Shown here: positions 50,401 through 61,700 of the stretch, piece after piece
How the letters are laid out: every line of letters starts with the position of its first letter
How positions within the stretch are numbered: position 1 is the stretch's first letter
From: Sympetrum striolatum
Taxonomy: Eukaryota > Arthropoda > Insecta > Odonata > Libellulidae
Direction: 5' to 3'
Length of the DNA stretch: 64,000 nt
Assembly (NCBI GenBank): GCA_947579665.1
Contig: OX388351.1
Span: 57,668,939 to 57,732,938 of the forward strand
The notes under the pieces: model-generated
The model's input: only the letters and a program-made list of their open reading frames with translations
Database searches by the model: none
Told to the model about the DNA's origin: nothing
Made by a program: the position numbers and the translations under genes

Positions 50401-52515
50401 TCTGTCATCGAAATATTAAAACTGTATTACATACTACTTTCTCAAAAAAGTGTTATTATCAAAATTTTTAATCAACTGAACTATTTTCAATGCCTGATAG
50501 GGTAAAAAATACTTCATGGTATGCATTTATCCTGGCGAATCGGCTTGCTTATTATAGGACGGAGTTATACCGTATACCATCGGCGCATTAGATGCAGACT
50601 GATTTTAGAGCATATTTTGGAGTAAAAAGGTGCATCTTATAGGCTGGGAAATGCGGTATGTTACATCCCCCATTGTAAGTTGCCATTTACTAGCTTTTTA
50701 TGGGGTTATGGAAATTAACGTTTGGATGACCCCCTACTGTTATAGAAACCATTGGCTCTTTAGTGGGTATGAATCGTGATGGACACTCATGGAAAGCATT
50801 GTAGATCCACCGGTGAATTAAAATACAGTTTGAGGGATCCATTGATGAATTTTTAAATGGATTGATAGATGTTTGATTCCATCAATGAAATAAAAAATGT
50901 GCCCAAGTTGCCTTTTGGCATGTGGCAGGAACTTGAAACACCTGGCATTCATACTTAATTTTTTAAATGACTTGTCCTTGTATCCATTTCTCTTGATTTA
51001 AGAACTTTGTAGGATTGATCAAAGTAGCAACGGAGGTCACATAAAACTGGTTATGTTTTCCGCATGTACTTCCCTAGAATTATGCAAGCATTCACAGTCT
51101 AGCTTCTGATCTCCTTTCTTTTGATCATTCCCAACCTGCATATGAGAGTATTTTTTGTTGCATACTAATTTTATAACATTACTTACAATATTAGTGAAAT
51201 AAGGATCAAAAATCATATTAAGATTCTAGATATAAGGTAAAATGAACAGAAGACCTTATATTTTTTCCACCAATGTTTTTCATTTGTTCAGTCAGTTGTT
51301 TGTTACAGAAATTTGAATGATTTCAGTTTGTGTAGCGGAGTTTTAGTTTATTCTTTGGTTATTGTATTCATTCTTTTAACATTAATTTTCTTGTTTTATC
51401 TTTTCAGAGTGGCAAAACAGGTGGCATAACTTCAGGATATCCAATAAGAGCACAACAAGGTCCACCACATGTCACATCTGGAAGCTACGTTACTCCACAT
51501 GTAAGTTTTTATTCATTTTCTGCAAATTTATATGTGTAACCTTTGTTGACGTAATAAAAAAACAATAATGGGTTGTTTGTCTTTATCTCTGTATCTGAAT
51601 TGAATGAAAATTAATTCCTTATCATAATTGAAAAGTTTTGGAATGGCTTAAAATTGTATTGTCATTAATTGCATGATCGCATAACTTTAATTTCAAATGA
51701 AAGAAATAGTTTCAATTTGTACATATTAAGGTAACATAATGTGTCTGCTAACCTGGAAAACTGGGAAAACCTGAACTCTCAGGGAATTTTTTTCTTCTGG
51801 AAATTTTTAAAAAATTAGGGAATTTGGTGGGTAACCTTGAATAATCTGTTTTACAAATGATCTTTCCATTGTTCTTGTTATGGGCTTCATCTTAATTTTG
51901 TAAAAATACCTTTAGAGGAAGAAACATTTAAATTATTTTGTTGTAATAAAAATAAATGGATAATTTTTGTTTACTTTTACTACTGTTTAAATAAATAAAC
52001 ATAATATTGTTTAAGATACCAGAAAAATACATTTTGAGTAATTTACTGCTACAAACAATTGAGAAATAAAAGAAAACTCCTGGGCCCTTCGAAGACCTCG
52101 TTTTGATATGTGATGACAACCAAGGTATGATTAGTTTAAGGTTTAGGTGTAAACTACTTATGGAAATTTTAAATTGTCAAATTACCCTTTCATATTGTCT
52201 CACAATGTTTGAGAATTGGGAATTTGTCATATTTCAATTAAAACACTATCCTGCTTATATTTTTGAGTTTAATAGTTCCACTGGATAGTATGGATGGATT
52301 AAGCGGGTTTTCCTGCATACATGTACTTCTGAACAGTTTGATGCTGTAATAAGCATTTTAATCATTACATGTTATATGTTTTTGTATTACAGAGTGCATA
52401 CGTGACTCAAGCACCTGGTCCACGGTTATCTTACTCCCAGGCTGGTCCTTCACATGCACCTCATCCCCCACCTCATGGAAGATATAGCGTTCCTGGTCTT
52501 CAGAGAGAAGTCTAG
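41409..52515 (+). CDS. GPS2: GPS2 homologue, NCoR/SMRT co-repressor subunit
   Basis: Exons 41409-41505, 41587-41803, 42023-42221, 45541-45643, 48126-48515, 49734-49939, 51408-51500 and 52393-52515 give 475 residues. An in-frame 54-nt candidate exon at 45731-45784 would make 493. The start MPAALVEKPKRNEAM matches human MPALLERPK. A coiled coil follows (residues about 33-104) containing the family signature EKHQLFLQLKKVL. In vertebrates this region binds SMRT/NCoR and TBL1 in the HDAC3 complex. The remainder is low-complexity, rich in Pro, Gly, Gln and Tyr (YHQGYGYKPGS, YPPTQPPAGSS), ends in GRYSVPGLQREV, and is longer than the human protein (327). Assignment rests on the N-terminal third. It shares a promoter region with ACTMAP. 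Confidence 0.9.
43852..44580 (-). mobile_element. Non-LTR retrotransposon 3' remnant
   Basis: On the minus strand a broken frame reads STLHSHNTRHAECI and PRHRLAKTSNSLNYSAI, the C-terminal signature of jockey/CR1-type reverse transcriptases. Upstream pieces (IRLFGLYLIS) are in another frame. The element ends in TTA repeats (seen as AATAAT at 43853-43867 on the plus strand). It is frameshifted and dead. In GPS2 intron 3. Confidence 0.65.
45731..45784 (+). other. GPS2: Candidate GPS2 cassette exon (54 nt)
   Basis: It is bounded by AAATTGCAG and AACA|GTAAGT. It enters and leaves in phase 1, like the neighbouring exons, is a multiple of three, and is open in the used frame, reading VDDGRRSHEYVRAVLWN. 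It could be included or skipped without breaking GPS2. Confidence 0.45.
45972..46102 (-). mobile_element. tRNA-derived SINE with 11-bp target duplication
   Basis: Flanked by CTGGCATTATC at 45961-45971 and 46103-46113. On the minus strand a 76-nt tRNA-like head has a 7-bp acceptor stem (GGCTCCC/GGGAGCC) and T-arm CCGGG-TTCGATT-CCCGG. A short body and ACTACTACTAC tail follow. One extra base between T-stem and acceptor, plus a poor anticodon arm, argue against a working tRNA. In GPS2. Confidence 0.85.
46405..47430. mobile_element. 1-kb element, 12-bp inverted ends, 178-bp tandem core
   Basis: Perfect ends ACTTTCTCCGTA and TACGGAGAAAGT. Just inside the left end ACTTTCTC recurs inverted as GAGAAAGT. 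A GTCT run follows near 46528, then about four tandem units of 178 bp (GAGTTATTCC at 46841 and 47019, GAGTTATTCT at 47197, GAGTTTCTTA at 47374, plus a first partial unit). Two 61-residue frames inside are repeat shadows. No target duplication is evident. Confidence 0.75.
49398..49660 (+). pseudogene. Decayed duplicate of the YIF1 promoter/start region
   Basis: This part of a GPS2 intron aligns over its length with 55494-55790, the sequence just upstream of and including the YIF1 start. Shared words in the same order include CTCATCAAAA, AAATTTCCCT, ATTAGC.CCTCTG, TTATGAGGG, GAAGTAAACTGT (AAAGTAAACTGT in YIF1), ATAAAATTGAT and the final CCATGAAT. The coding part beyond the ATG has diverged and there is no donor. 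Confidence 0.7.
50133..50656. mobile_element. TA-flanked MITE, CCGTATTTCCCGG ends
   Basis: Ends CCGTATTTCCCGGCCTATAA and its inverted partner (TTATAGGCTGGGAAATGCGG) flanked by TA. Further inverted words (GACGCACC/GGTGCATC) continue inward, and a second partial end (ACCGTATACC) lies inside near 50567. Non-coding. Confidence 0.75.
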
Positions 52516-52748
52516 GATTAGACGGCATCTTCACATGTTTTACGGAATTATATTTTCCTTGCTTCAAATAGCTCAGTTCTTTGCAAGAGAAAGTCTTCTT
52601 TGTCTTTCTTTCATTACTGTCTAAATACCAAGTGATGGGACACACTAACACTTAAACATTATTATAGGAGCTGTTTCAATGTATCATTTTACTTTGATAG
52701 TTGTATCTTCAGATCGTATTTTAAGATATTTTAAATATCTGTTATGTA

Positions 52749-52754
52749 AATAAA
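52749..52754 (+). promoter_or_regulatory. GPS2 polyadenylation signal
   Basis: AATAAA 234 bp after the GPS2 stop codon, in a T/A-rich context followed by a TTTGTTTG-rich stretch. Confidence 0.5.
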
Positions 52755-52837
52755 TATATATTGAATACTACAGATATTTGTTTGTTTTGGTGTTTATTTT
52801 TATCGGATTATATCTCAGTTAGAAAGTAAAGGAAATT

Positions 52838-53571
52838 CAGTAGAAATCTGTTATAACGAGTATGGCGTATAATGAGAGAGAGCAAAATATCGATTGATAT
52901 TTTGGCCATTGTCCATCTTGCAGTAAAAAGGATAGGGAGTTACATCCATTATAAAGAGTGGTTACTTCTGTAGTATTAATAAAACAAGTGCCACGTTTCT
53001 GTAAGCAAGGAAGCATATCTCTAAATCGTCAATTAACTTTATAGTCACAAGTCCAACAAGCAAACGAACTGACTCACCTTTCCTCGACAAAAACACTCAT
53101 TGACATCCACCTGTGTGATTTGTTTTTATACTAAACTTGGCACCAAATCTTCTGATAGGTGGGAATATTAGAAGTATAAATAGTGCTGGTTTGGATTCCC
53201 AATGTAATCTTTCCCCATCTCTCCCGACACAGTCGATGCTCATGAAGTTTGTGAATGAAAAATATCCCGATAAAGCAATTTGATATGAATTAGAGGTACA
53301 TTTTCCAGATAATGTACATCAGTCAATCATTAGTCATGAGTCTTGGCTGCACTTTTGGTTGTGGTTTATGAATTATTAAAATAATATTTTTGGCATGAAC
53401 ATACTTTTTTACACCCTCTGAAACATTTGCGTAAGAATTAAAAACAGTTTAGTTCCATTCTGCAGAACTCACTGCCCTTGGATTCAAGAGGATGGACATT
53501 AAGTACAAGAAATTGTCTATAAGTGTACATTTCCAATTTTTGTCAACTCTAGTTATAACGGACTTCTACTG
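52838..53571. mobile_element. pogo-like element, copy 1
   Basis: Ends CAGTAGAAATCTGTTATAAC and GTTATAACGGACTTCTACTG are inverted with few mismatches. The interior shares long similar stretches with 61909-62673 (for example TTTTGGTTGTGGTTTATGAA and TTGGATTCAAGAGGA). No intact transposase frame. Confidence 0.7.
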
Positions 53572-55490
53572 TAGTTCCTTCTGGAAAAACATTTTCTAAT
53601 AATTATTAATGTGGAGGTTGTGATTTACTCAATACTACTGATAATTCTTTATCTTAAAGGATAGTCCTTTATTTCAAATCTGTATCCTTAAGATGTATTG
53701 ATTCTTTAATCATACTCTTTACTTCAATTGTCTAATTTTTGGTATTTAAATGTAATTTCTTCACAGGCCTAAGAGGCATTTTGTTACAATTCATATTTAA
53801 TAATTCTTGAGTGTATATTTCAACACAATTTTTAGTTTCCTTGGTAAATAAACATTTTATAATCAGGTAGTATATTTCTTATTTTTGCAGTAAAATTCAA
53901 TTTCTGAAATCGATTTTTCAATTAAAAGCAATCTTATGTGCAATGCCATTCTAACTGCAATTTTTTGATCGAGAGTTGAATAAACCTCAACTTAGACTTC
54001 AGGAAATAACTATAAGCTGCATATTGTTGTTTTCCTATTTGATGGCAATATCTCACTTCCAAAGGATTATCAAGATAACACTTGTTAAGAATTGGAAATG
54101 TATGATGAATGGAATTTTAAAGACAATTATTACGCTGAATTTTGTCCTGCAGATGTTTCATTTTAGACATATGTAATGATATTCCAACAATAGGGAATGA
54201 ATCTACTCTATATTTCTGAAATTTGTACTAGTAAGAATACATCTAGAACCTATTTGCTAGTTCATCATCAGGCATACAGCACATATAATGAGAAATTACA
54301 ATAATTTGTAGGTTACTAGAAGACTTAACGAAAAGGATTTATGTTTTAAATGAACTGGATCAAGATAAGGAATGAGATGGGAGTGATAAATAAAAAAGAC
54401 AAGATTTTGTAAACTTTAAAAAATATTATCATTCAGTTGTAAAGGCTTTAAATAGACTAAAAATGCTACAATATTCTTTTTTACACACAATATATAATAA
54501 TTTTGGCAAGATGTGCAAATCAGATTAATAATTAATAATAATACATTAATAAAAAATAAAGCCTTAACATTATTTGATTAACAATAAAGATAAGTATGCG
54601 GCATGTAATGTTATGGTCTCTTACTTTGAATTGTTAGCATCTTAAACTGTTAAACTACTCGTTAAAACTGAGTATACCGCATTATTTTGTAAGTTCTACA
54701 TTCATTAGAGCATTTGTCACAGTATATAACCTAGGCCTGCGAAATAGGTTCTTTGATGCTAAGACTGATAAGCCTTGATATTAATTATTTCTTAAAATAA
54801 CTCACAGCTGGGGCGATGGGGAATAGATTGGGCACATCCTACTTTCCTTTAAATGGTAATAATAAGAGAGGAATTGATATCCTCTAAGAATTTCAAAATG
54901 GCAAGAGATTTCTCTGGAATGAAGATAAATGACTTTGTATGTGCACAGTTTTCATATTCATATGAATATAATTATATAATATCTTGAAAAAAATAATAAT
55001 CTGTCTTTTCTGCTCATAATAATCACTACAGTAATGCCATATTTAGGAAACAATAAATTTACTATGATTAATGAAAATTTTAGCATGTAATTCACAATTA
55101 TTGATTTTCAAACAGAAGTAGTGATTTCTCCCGATGTTTTGGGGTTATTTACTTTTGTATGTATTTTTTATGATATTTATTCGTATAGGTTATAAATGGT
55201 TAGAACCACTAAAGTGTCTTTACTTACAATTAGATGGATGACTAAGGAGATTTTTCTGTTGTAGAAAATTGTGTTTTGATCATTTCAGTACCTAAAAAAC
55301 AAAAGAGTGCATTTGGATTATTTTAAATTCTTTGATCAATTTTGTAAACTAAAAAAATCCCAAATAAAGTATAAATATAATATATCTGCATCTGACAGTA
55401 AAATATGGCTGTATTATTGTAGCCATTGTGATTTTTATTAATAAATTTCCTCATTTGCGTGTTTGTACATGACCCTAGAAAAGCAAAATT
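53572..55490. other. GPS2-YIF1 intergenic DNA
   Basis: AT-rich. I see no gene, RNA or clear repeat here; short ORFs are not supported by splice or homology signals. Confidence 0.35.
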
Positions 55491-55780
55491 CTCTCATCAA
55501 AAGTTTGTTGCATAAAACTACAATTTCGGAACTTGGAAAAATGCACCATTCAAAATTTCCCTCACTTTCAGGATGAATTAGCGCCTCTGCCCGGCTAATT
55601 CATTAGACAGCATTGGCCACAGTTGGCCAGCGTGCGGAAACCGGCACTGACGAAAATATTGGAGCTAGTGTTTTGTTCCGTAATGTTATGAGGGGAGTGA
55701 CGGAGGATGTGGCAAAAGTAAACTGTACATAAAATTGATATTTTATTGAAGTTAATAGCAATATATATTCGTAAATCACC

Positions 55781-58700
55781 ATGAATTTCAACGCGAGAAA
55801 CCGTAAGTTTGAAATAATATACTTCTTTGCTTCCTTCGTAAGAGTTAAGTGAATACTTTGTAGCTAATTGCTTTACATTTTATTTTCTTCTACGTTACCC
55901 CTATGTAAAATCAAAGTTTGCAGACAATCTTTGGATTTGTTTCAGGCAATCAATATAGTAATTGTTTTTTACCTCATTCAAGTACTTCCTAATTTTCCAG
56001 TAAATGCAAATTTACAGCTGTCAAGTATTAAGTACTGTTTCATACAATTGTTAATCTCATGACGCAATCGGTAAAGCATAGTTAGTTTGAGGTTTTATTA
56101 TTATGTGAATGTCTTATCATATTTTTGATCTTTTGTCTTATAAATTTGATGCTTTAATCGTGTTGTTCTCATTCAACGAAACAATAATACAATGAATCGG
56201 AATATTTTTAAATATATTTGCACTACTGAAACCTTTATGTCAAACTCTTCTCGATTATCCACAGCATCTAAATCTAGTGGAAAGAAGCACAAGCAATACA
56301 ATGCTATGCAAGACAACAATACCTTCCTTCCATATAACACCTATGATCCCAATATGCAGTCTTATGCCCAGCCTATGGCCACCCCGTCGTATGGAGGTAT
56401 TTCGGTCTTGATATATTAATGTTGAAACGCCGTCGTTTTTTCACGTTGGAGAAATTTATCCAGCTTTTTCTTTAAATTTATGTTTAGATTTCCAGCAAAA
56501 TGCACATCCACGGCTATATCCACAACAACCGCAACAGACAGACCAAGGATTCTCTATACCCAGCCAGCTACTTAATGATCCTCTAGTGGCGAATGTTGCT
56601 ATGCAGTATGGGCATAGTATCGTTGGACAAGGCCGGCAAATCGTTGACCAGCATTTGGAAAAATATGTTCCGGTATCACGTTTAAAGTATTATTTTGCTG
56701 TGGACACTGGCTATGTAACTAAAAAACTGAGCCTTCTTTTCTTCCCGTTCACTCATGCGGTGAGTATTATAAAATAGTGTGTTACGTGCACATTTAAGAT
56801 CTACAGTTTGCTCAAAATAACTTGCTCTATCACAAACAACACATCTGATGTGAATATTAATTTTCGTTTATTGCCTTAATAGGATTGGTCCGTGAAGTAT
56901 GAACAAGATGAGCCGGTTCAGCCGCGTTTTGACATCAATGCTCCAGACTTGTATATTCCTACGATGGCGTATGTAACATATGTGGTTGTAGCTGGATTAG
57001 TTCTGGGAACGCAAAATAGGTAATTGTATTTCAATGATATTTTTACTCGATAAGTTTCAAAGATGATGCATCATCAAAACAAATTACATAACATTTAGAT
57101 GTTAAACTCTAGTTCATACCATCATGGTTTGTTGAGGCATTGCTAAGTCTCTATCTTTAAAGAAAATTCAACATTTTTTGTGAATAATGCCATTATCATA
57201 GAAAATATTTTAGGGTATAGCATTTAGTTTTACTAAAAGAAATTTTCAATTCTAGTGATCATTTGCTTTTGTTATTCTCTGGTTGCTAAATGAAATATTT
57301 AAATATTTTTCTTATATTTTATATGGGCTTATTTAAGTAAAACCATTGTCTTGGCATTCTTTGTCCTTATGTGTTTTTTTAAGATCTTGATTAATTTCTG
57401 CAATAAGTTGAGCTCTAATTCATTATTAATTTGGAAAACCGAGGAAGTTACTAGACTTTTTGTAAATTGCTCCCATATGCTCTTCCATTTTGTTACTGTA
57501 ATGTAATATCAGGCATTTTTTGCATATGCTTATTTTTCATCATGAAGCAAAAGGACATTTGGTAAGTAACCTTAAGGTTCATGAGATCATTCTAAAGTTG
57601 AATGTATGAACAAGTTTCTACATACAATTTACCATGCATGTTATTTAAACTATAATTGATTTTCTGTAAATATTCACATGCTTTGCATCCTTTTCACTGT
57701 CAGTATATTGTTTTGAGCATTATATGAGTCCTAACAGTTAAAATTCCATGTCTGAATTGTTTGTAATATATTGTTTACCTTCATTGAATGTCAGCAATGT
57801 AAAAATTCTTATCAAAATTATCTTTATCAAGGCAGCTTAATAATTTACTAATCGGTGAAATTCTTTTATGGCAAAATATCTATTAAATGATTTCACATTT
57901 ATAAAGAAGTTTAGCCACTTGACCTCCCCACAATTTATTCAATTCACTGATTATTTTCCACAGTTTGTAATTAGGATGTTACCCTGATTAAAAATAAAAT
58001 AAATTTCTAGCATCTGGACTTGGAATGTAAGAAAATTATTTAAATAGATACATATCAGCAAATTAGCAAAAAGTAATTTAAAAATATTTCTTATCATAAA
58101 TTATTCTTGATGCATAAGGTCAGTGTACCTTTTAAATCAGTGATAATACCGTTTGGTATGTACACTGCAGGCCAAAATTATCACAACCCCTCATGGCATT
58201 CTACTGCTGCCAGCAGAGGAACTACTAACAGAGAATGAATGGCAACAATGGTCAGAATAGATGACGGACATATTTAGTCTTATCTTTAAGGGTTGGGTTA
58301 ATATCCGAGGCATATAGTGTTGTAAATGATTTTAGAGAGGATTAGTTATGGAAAGGACCCTAAATATTTGGCTGTGATGCTGATCAAAGATGTAAGATTT
58401 TCATTAAAAAGTTATAATGCAACTCCTATTTGGAAACAAAGATACCAATGTCATGTAACTGAGAAGATTCTCACCATTTCCTGTGATCTAAGAGTACCGT
58501 AGTATTTTCTTTCACCTGGTAAAACCAAGTTGAATTTCTTGTGGAGCTCCTGATGGCTCAGCTATTAACCCAACCCTTAACAAGCAAGACATTATCTTGT
58601 CTTATCTTTGTAACATTTATATTCATTGTCCCTTCTGGTTGGTTGTCGTATTTCATTCAAGTGGTAGCCATGCTAGAATGACATGCATGTTGCTAATGTT

Positions 58701-61700
58701 TCGACCAGCATAAGTTGATGAAATATAGGGCATTTGTTTAAAATAATTTTTCCTTCAGGGATAACCATCAGTTGGATATAAATTCTTACAAGCATAATAA
58801 TGATTTGAATTTGTATTAATTTAATAACATTTGTAGCCTGTCACTTTTTACTTTAAGATCCAACTATAGAAGTAGATAAACGAAGGAACAAAATTGGGAA
58901 ATTTCTGTGTTTGATAATTATATGATTTAAAATTTCCCATATTTGCTGTTATTGTTACATTAGTCATTACTTCCAAACCGTATTTGAAATCATTTGACAA
59001 CTTTCAATTACACAATAACTCAGGTTAACTTTTGATATAAAAGTGGTATCATTTGTATTGTATTTTTCCTAAGTTATTGTTTCAAACAAAAAAGCTGAAG
59101 TTATAAGTTAAAATTAGTTATCAGTAAGCTGAAATAGGTGAATGATGATTCACTCAATTTATTTTACTTCGTTGCATCTGCTTGCATTGCTGAGTTGGCA
59201 ACTGGAGTCATTTCATCAACAGGTCTTTCAGGTATATTCAATGTTATTTGTGTTCATTTCCCCAACCACCCTGCGTACAATTTATAATTTACATTGCCAG
59301 CTTATCCCAATTTTGTTTACTTGTATATCCTCATATCTAGTTATAATTCCCCTCTGGTGTGAAATTAAATACATTTTAAAAATATTTTTATTTTCTAGCT
59401 AATAAAGCTAGCGCTTTATATCCTTGCTTCAAGATCTTATGTTTAGGATATTTCTTCGTATTAGTGCTAAAACGGATGCTAATCATTTCAAGCCACAAAT
59501 ATTCTTCTTTTTTTTTGCTAATCCAATCAATTTTGCTATGGTTAATTTTGTATAACTTCCATTATCTCAATCTGTGGTGTTTAATTTATATAAGATGTGA
59601 ATTTTCTGAAAAACTGTCATTCTCTGCTAATCATACTGTATTTAGATAGTGTTTAAATAACATAAATTATTCATAGTTGCTTTGTCACCTCAGAAGATGA
59701 TAAAGTAATCCCAAAATTCAGGGAAACCAATACACTGGCAGTAAACTTTTCTGCACTTCTGATTTGCTTTATGTCAAGTAATAATGATAATGAAATCATC
59801 ATGTATAGTCTCCAGAATATTTAAATTTTTTACAGTTTCTATAATCGTTAATGCAATTAGTTCTTATTGCCTCATAGTACCTTTAAATTAATTTAGTAGA
59901 GAAATGGAGTAATTTTATTTAGAGATATTTTGCAAGCAAAAATCTTTGGGAAAACTACAGATTTCACCAAGTCTCTATATGCATAAACTATATAATACAT
60001 ATTTAATAATAATGCTTAATGTTCCTGAAATAATTTCATTTTTGGGGAAGTTTCTCATTGTTTGCATCAAACAATTCATTCTTTGTAACTTCTCACATAC
60101 AAGTCGAAATTGTTGATCAATTTATGTAAAATTGACCATTAGGGAATAAAGCTGTGGCTATGGTGACCAGGAAACTCGCTTCAAGGCTATTGTTTTTCCT
60201 TAAGTTTTTTAAGTAGTCTACGGACACTCGATAGTAGAATTGTTGAGGGCACAAAATTTTGCCAGGCCCATGTTAGGAAACTTTTCTATTTTTTCTTAAT
60301 TGCAAATGTTAGCTTGAACATGAGGAAGCTAAGTAAAAATTACTCATTTTATGTTTCCATAGATAGTAGGATGCATAGTTAAACCACAAGAACGCTTAAT
60401 GCTAAATACAAAGAAAGAGTATTGAATAATATTTACTGAGCCAACTAAAAGAATCACAAACGTAGGCATTGAAGAGAGGTTAATGTAGTTTTCATGGGAA
60501 ATGTGGGGGACAAGAATAGTAATGTAGAAACTGAGTATGAATTCTAGGTAATGCTATCAATTTAATTGATTTTTTATAACTATATTTAAATATAAATTTG
60601 CAAGGACTGGAAATAGCTTGGAGAGCCACATATAACCTGTATGTAAGTTGACTAATGATGTGAGTAACAAATAACTTAATTTCCCAATCTTATAGCATAG
60701 ATTTCAGAATGGTAGCTAGCATCCTGTATTCTAGGGCTTCCAAATCCCATTCTCATTATATTTAAATGACAAAATGTTGTTATCATTCTCAGCATTTGTT
60801 TACTTATGTTCAATTTAAATAGGGAATCCTAATATTCACCTTTTTAAATCCTTTCAATTTATAGTCTAAAGATCATCATAGTTAAAAATGTGTTCACTGT
60901 TTGTTGTGTATAAATTCTTATTATGATTTCTTAAGTTTGAATTGGAAAATTAAGTGATAGGATTAGAATTTAGAGTATGAACTTATCTGATGTGTATTTA
61001 GAATAACTAACCATGGGAAGATAAGAGAGGATAAACTTACTGTATTGTGATTAGTTGTGTTCACTAGAGAAGCCAGGTTCTGAAATTTCCTTGGTTTACT
61101 TATCGATTTGAGAATTAATTCTTGAAACAATCTATACATCAATTTGATGCTCACCCAGTTATCAAAATTGATTAGATACACAGTTTTAGACCCCATATGA
61201 GCTAATTGCTTAGTAACTAACTATATTAGAAAATCATTGGTGGACTTTGTAAGTATGAAGCAGTCTTTTGATATTCTCGTAGAACAATTTACATATGCTA
61301 TCATTCATGAATGAAACTGCATCAAATATGTGTATCTTATTTTTATATTTTTCAGGTTCTCACCAGAGATGCTTGGGATTCAGGCTAGTTCAGCTTTAGC
61401 TTGGTCTGTTGTGGAAATATTGGTAGAGTTTCTTACGTTGTACATTGCTAACATCAAGACTAATTTGAAAATGTTGGATCTGCTTGCATTTGCTGGTTAT
61501 AAATATGTTGGGTGAGTTTCAACTCCTTTCATTTGAAGTTTTTAAACTAAATGATCCATCATTTTTGTTGGATTATTTTATGGAATTGGTTTTTAAATTG
61601 AATTGAATTTTATTATCTTTTGATCTGATATTGATGTGAATGTTGTCCGCATATATACTTTGTATTTAATAAAAACCATTTCTTTTTAGGATAATATTCG

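Noticed and set aside
58169..58260. Tc1-like terminus (TGCAGGCCAAAATTATCACA)
   Set aside because: No inverted partner end found within the next several hundred bases.
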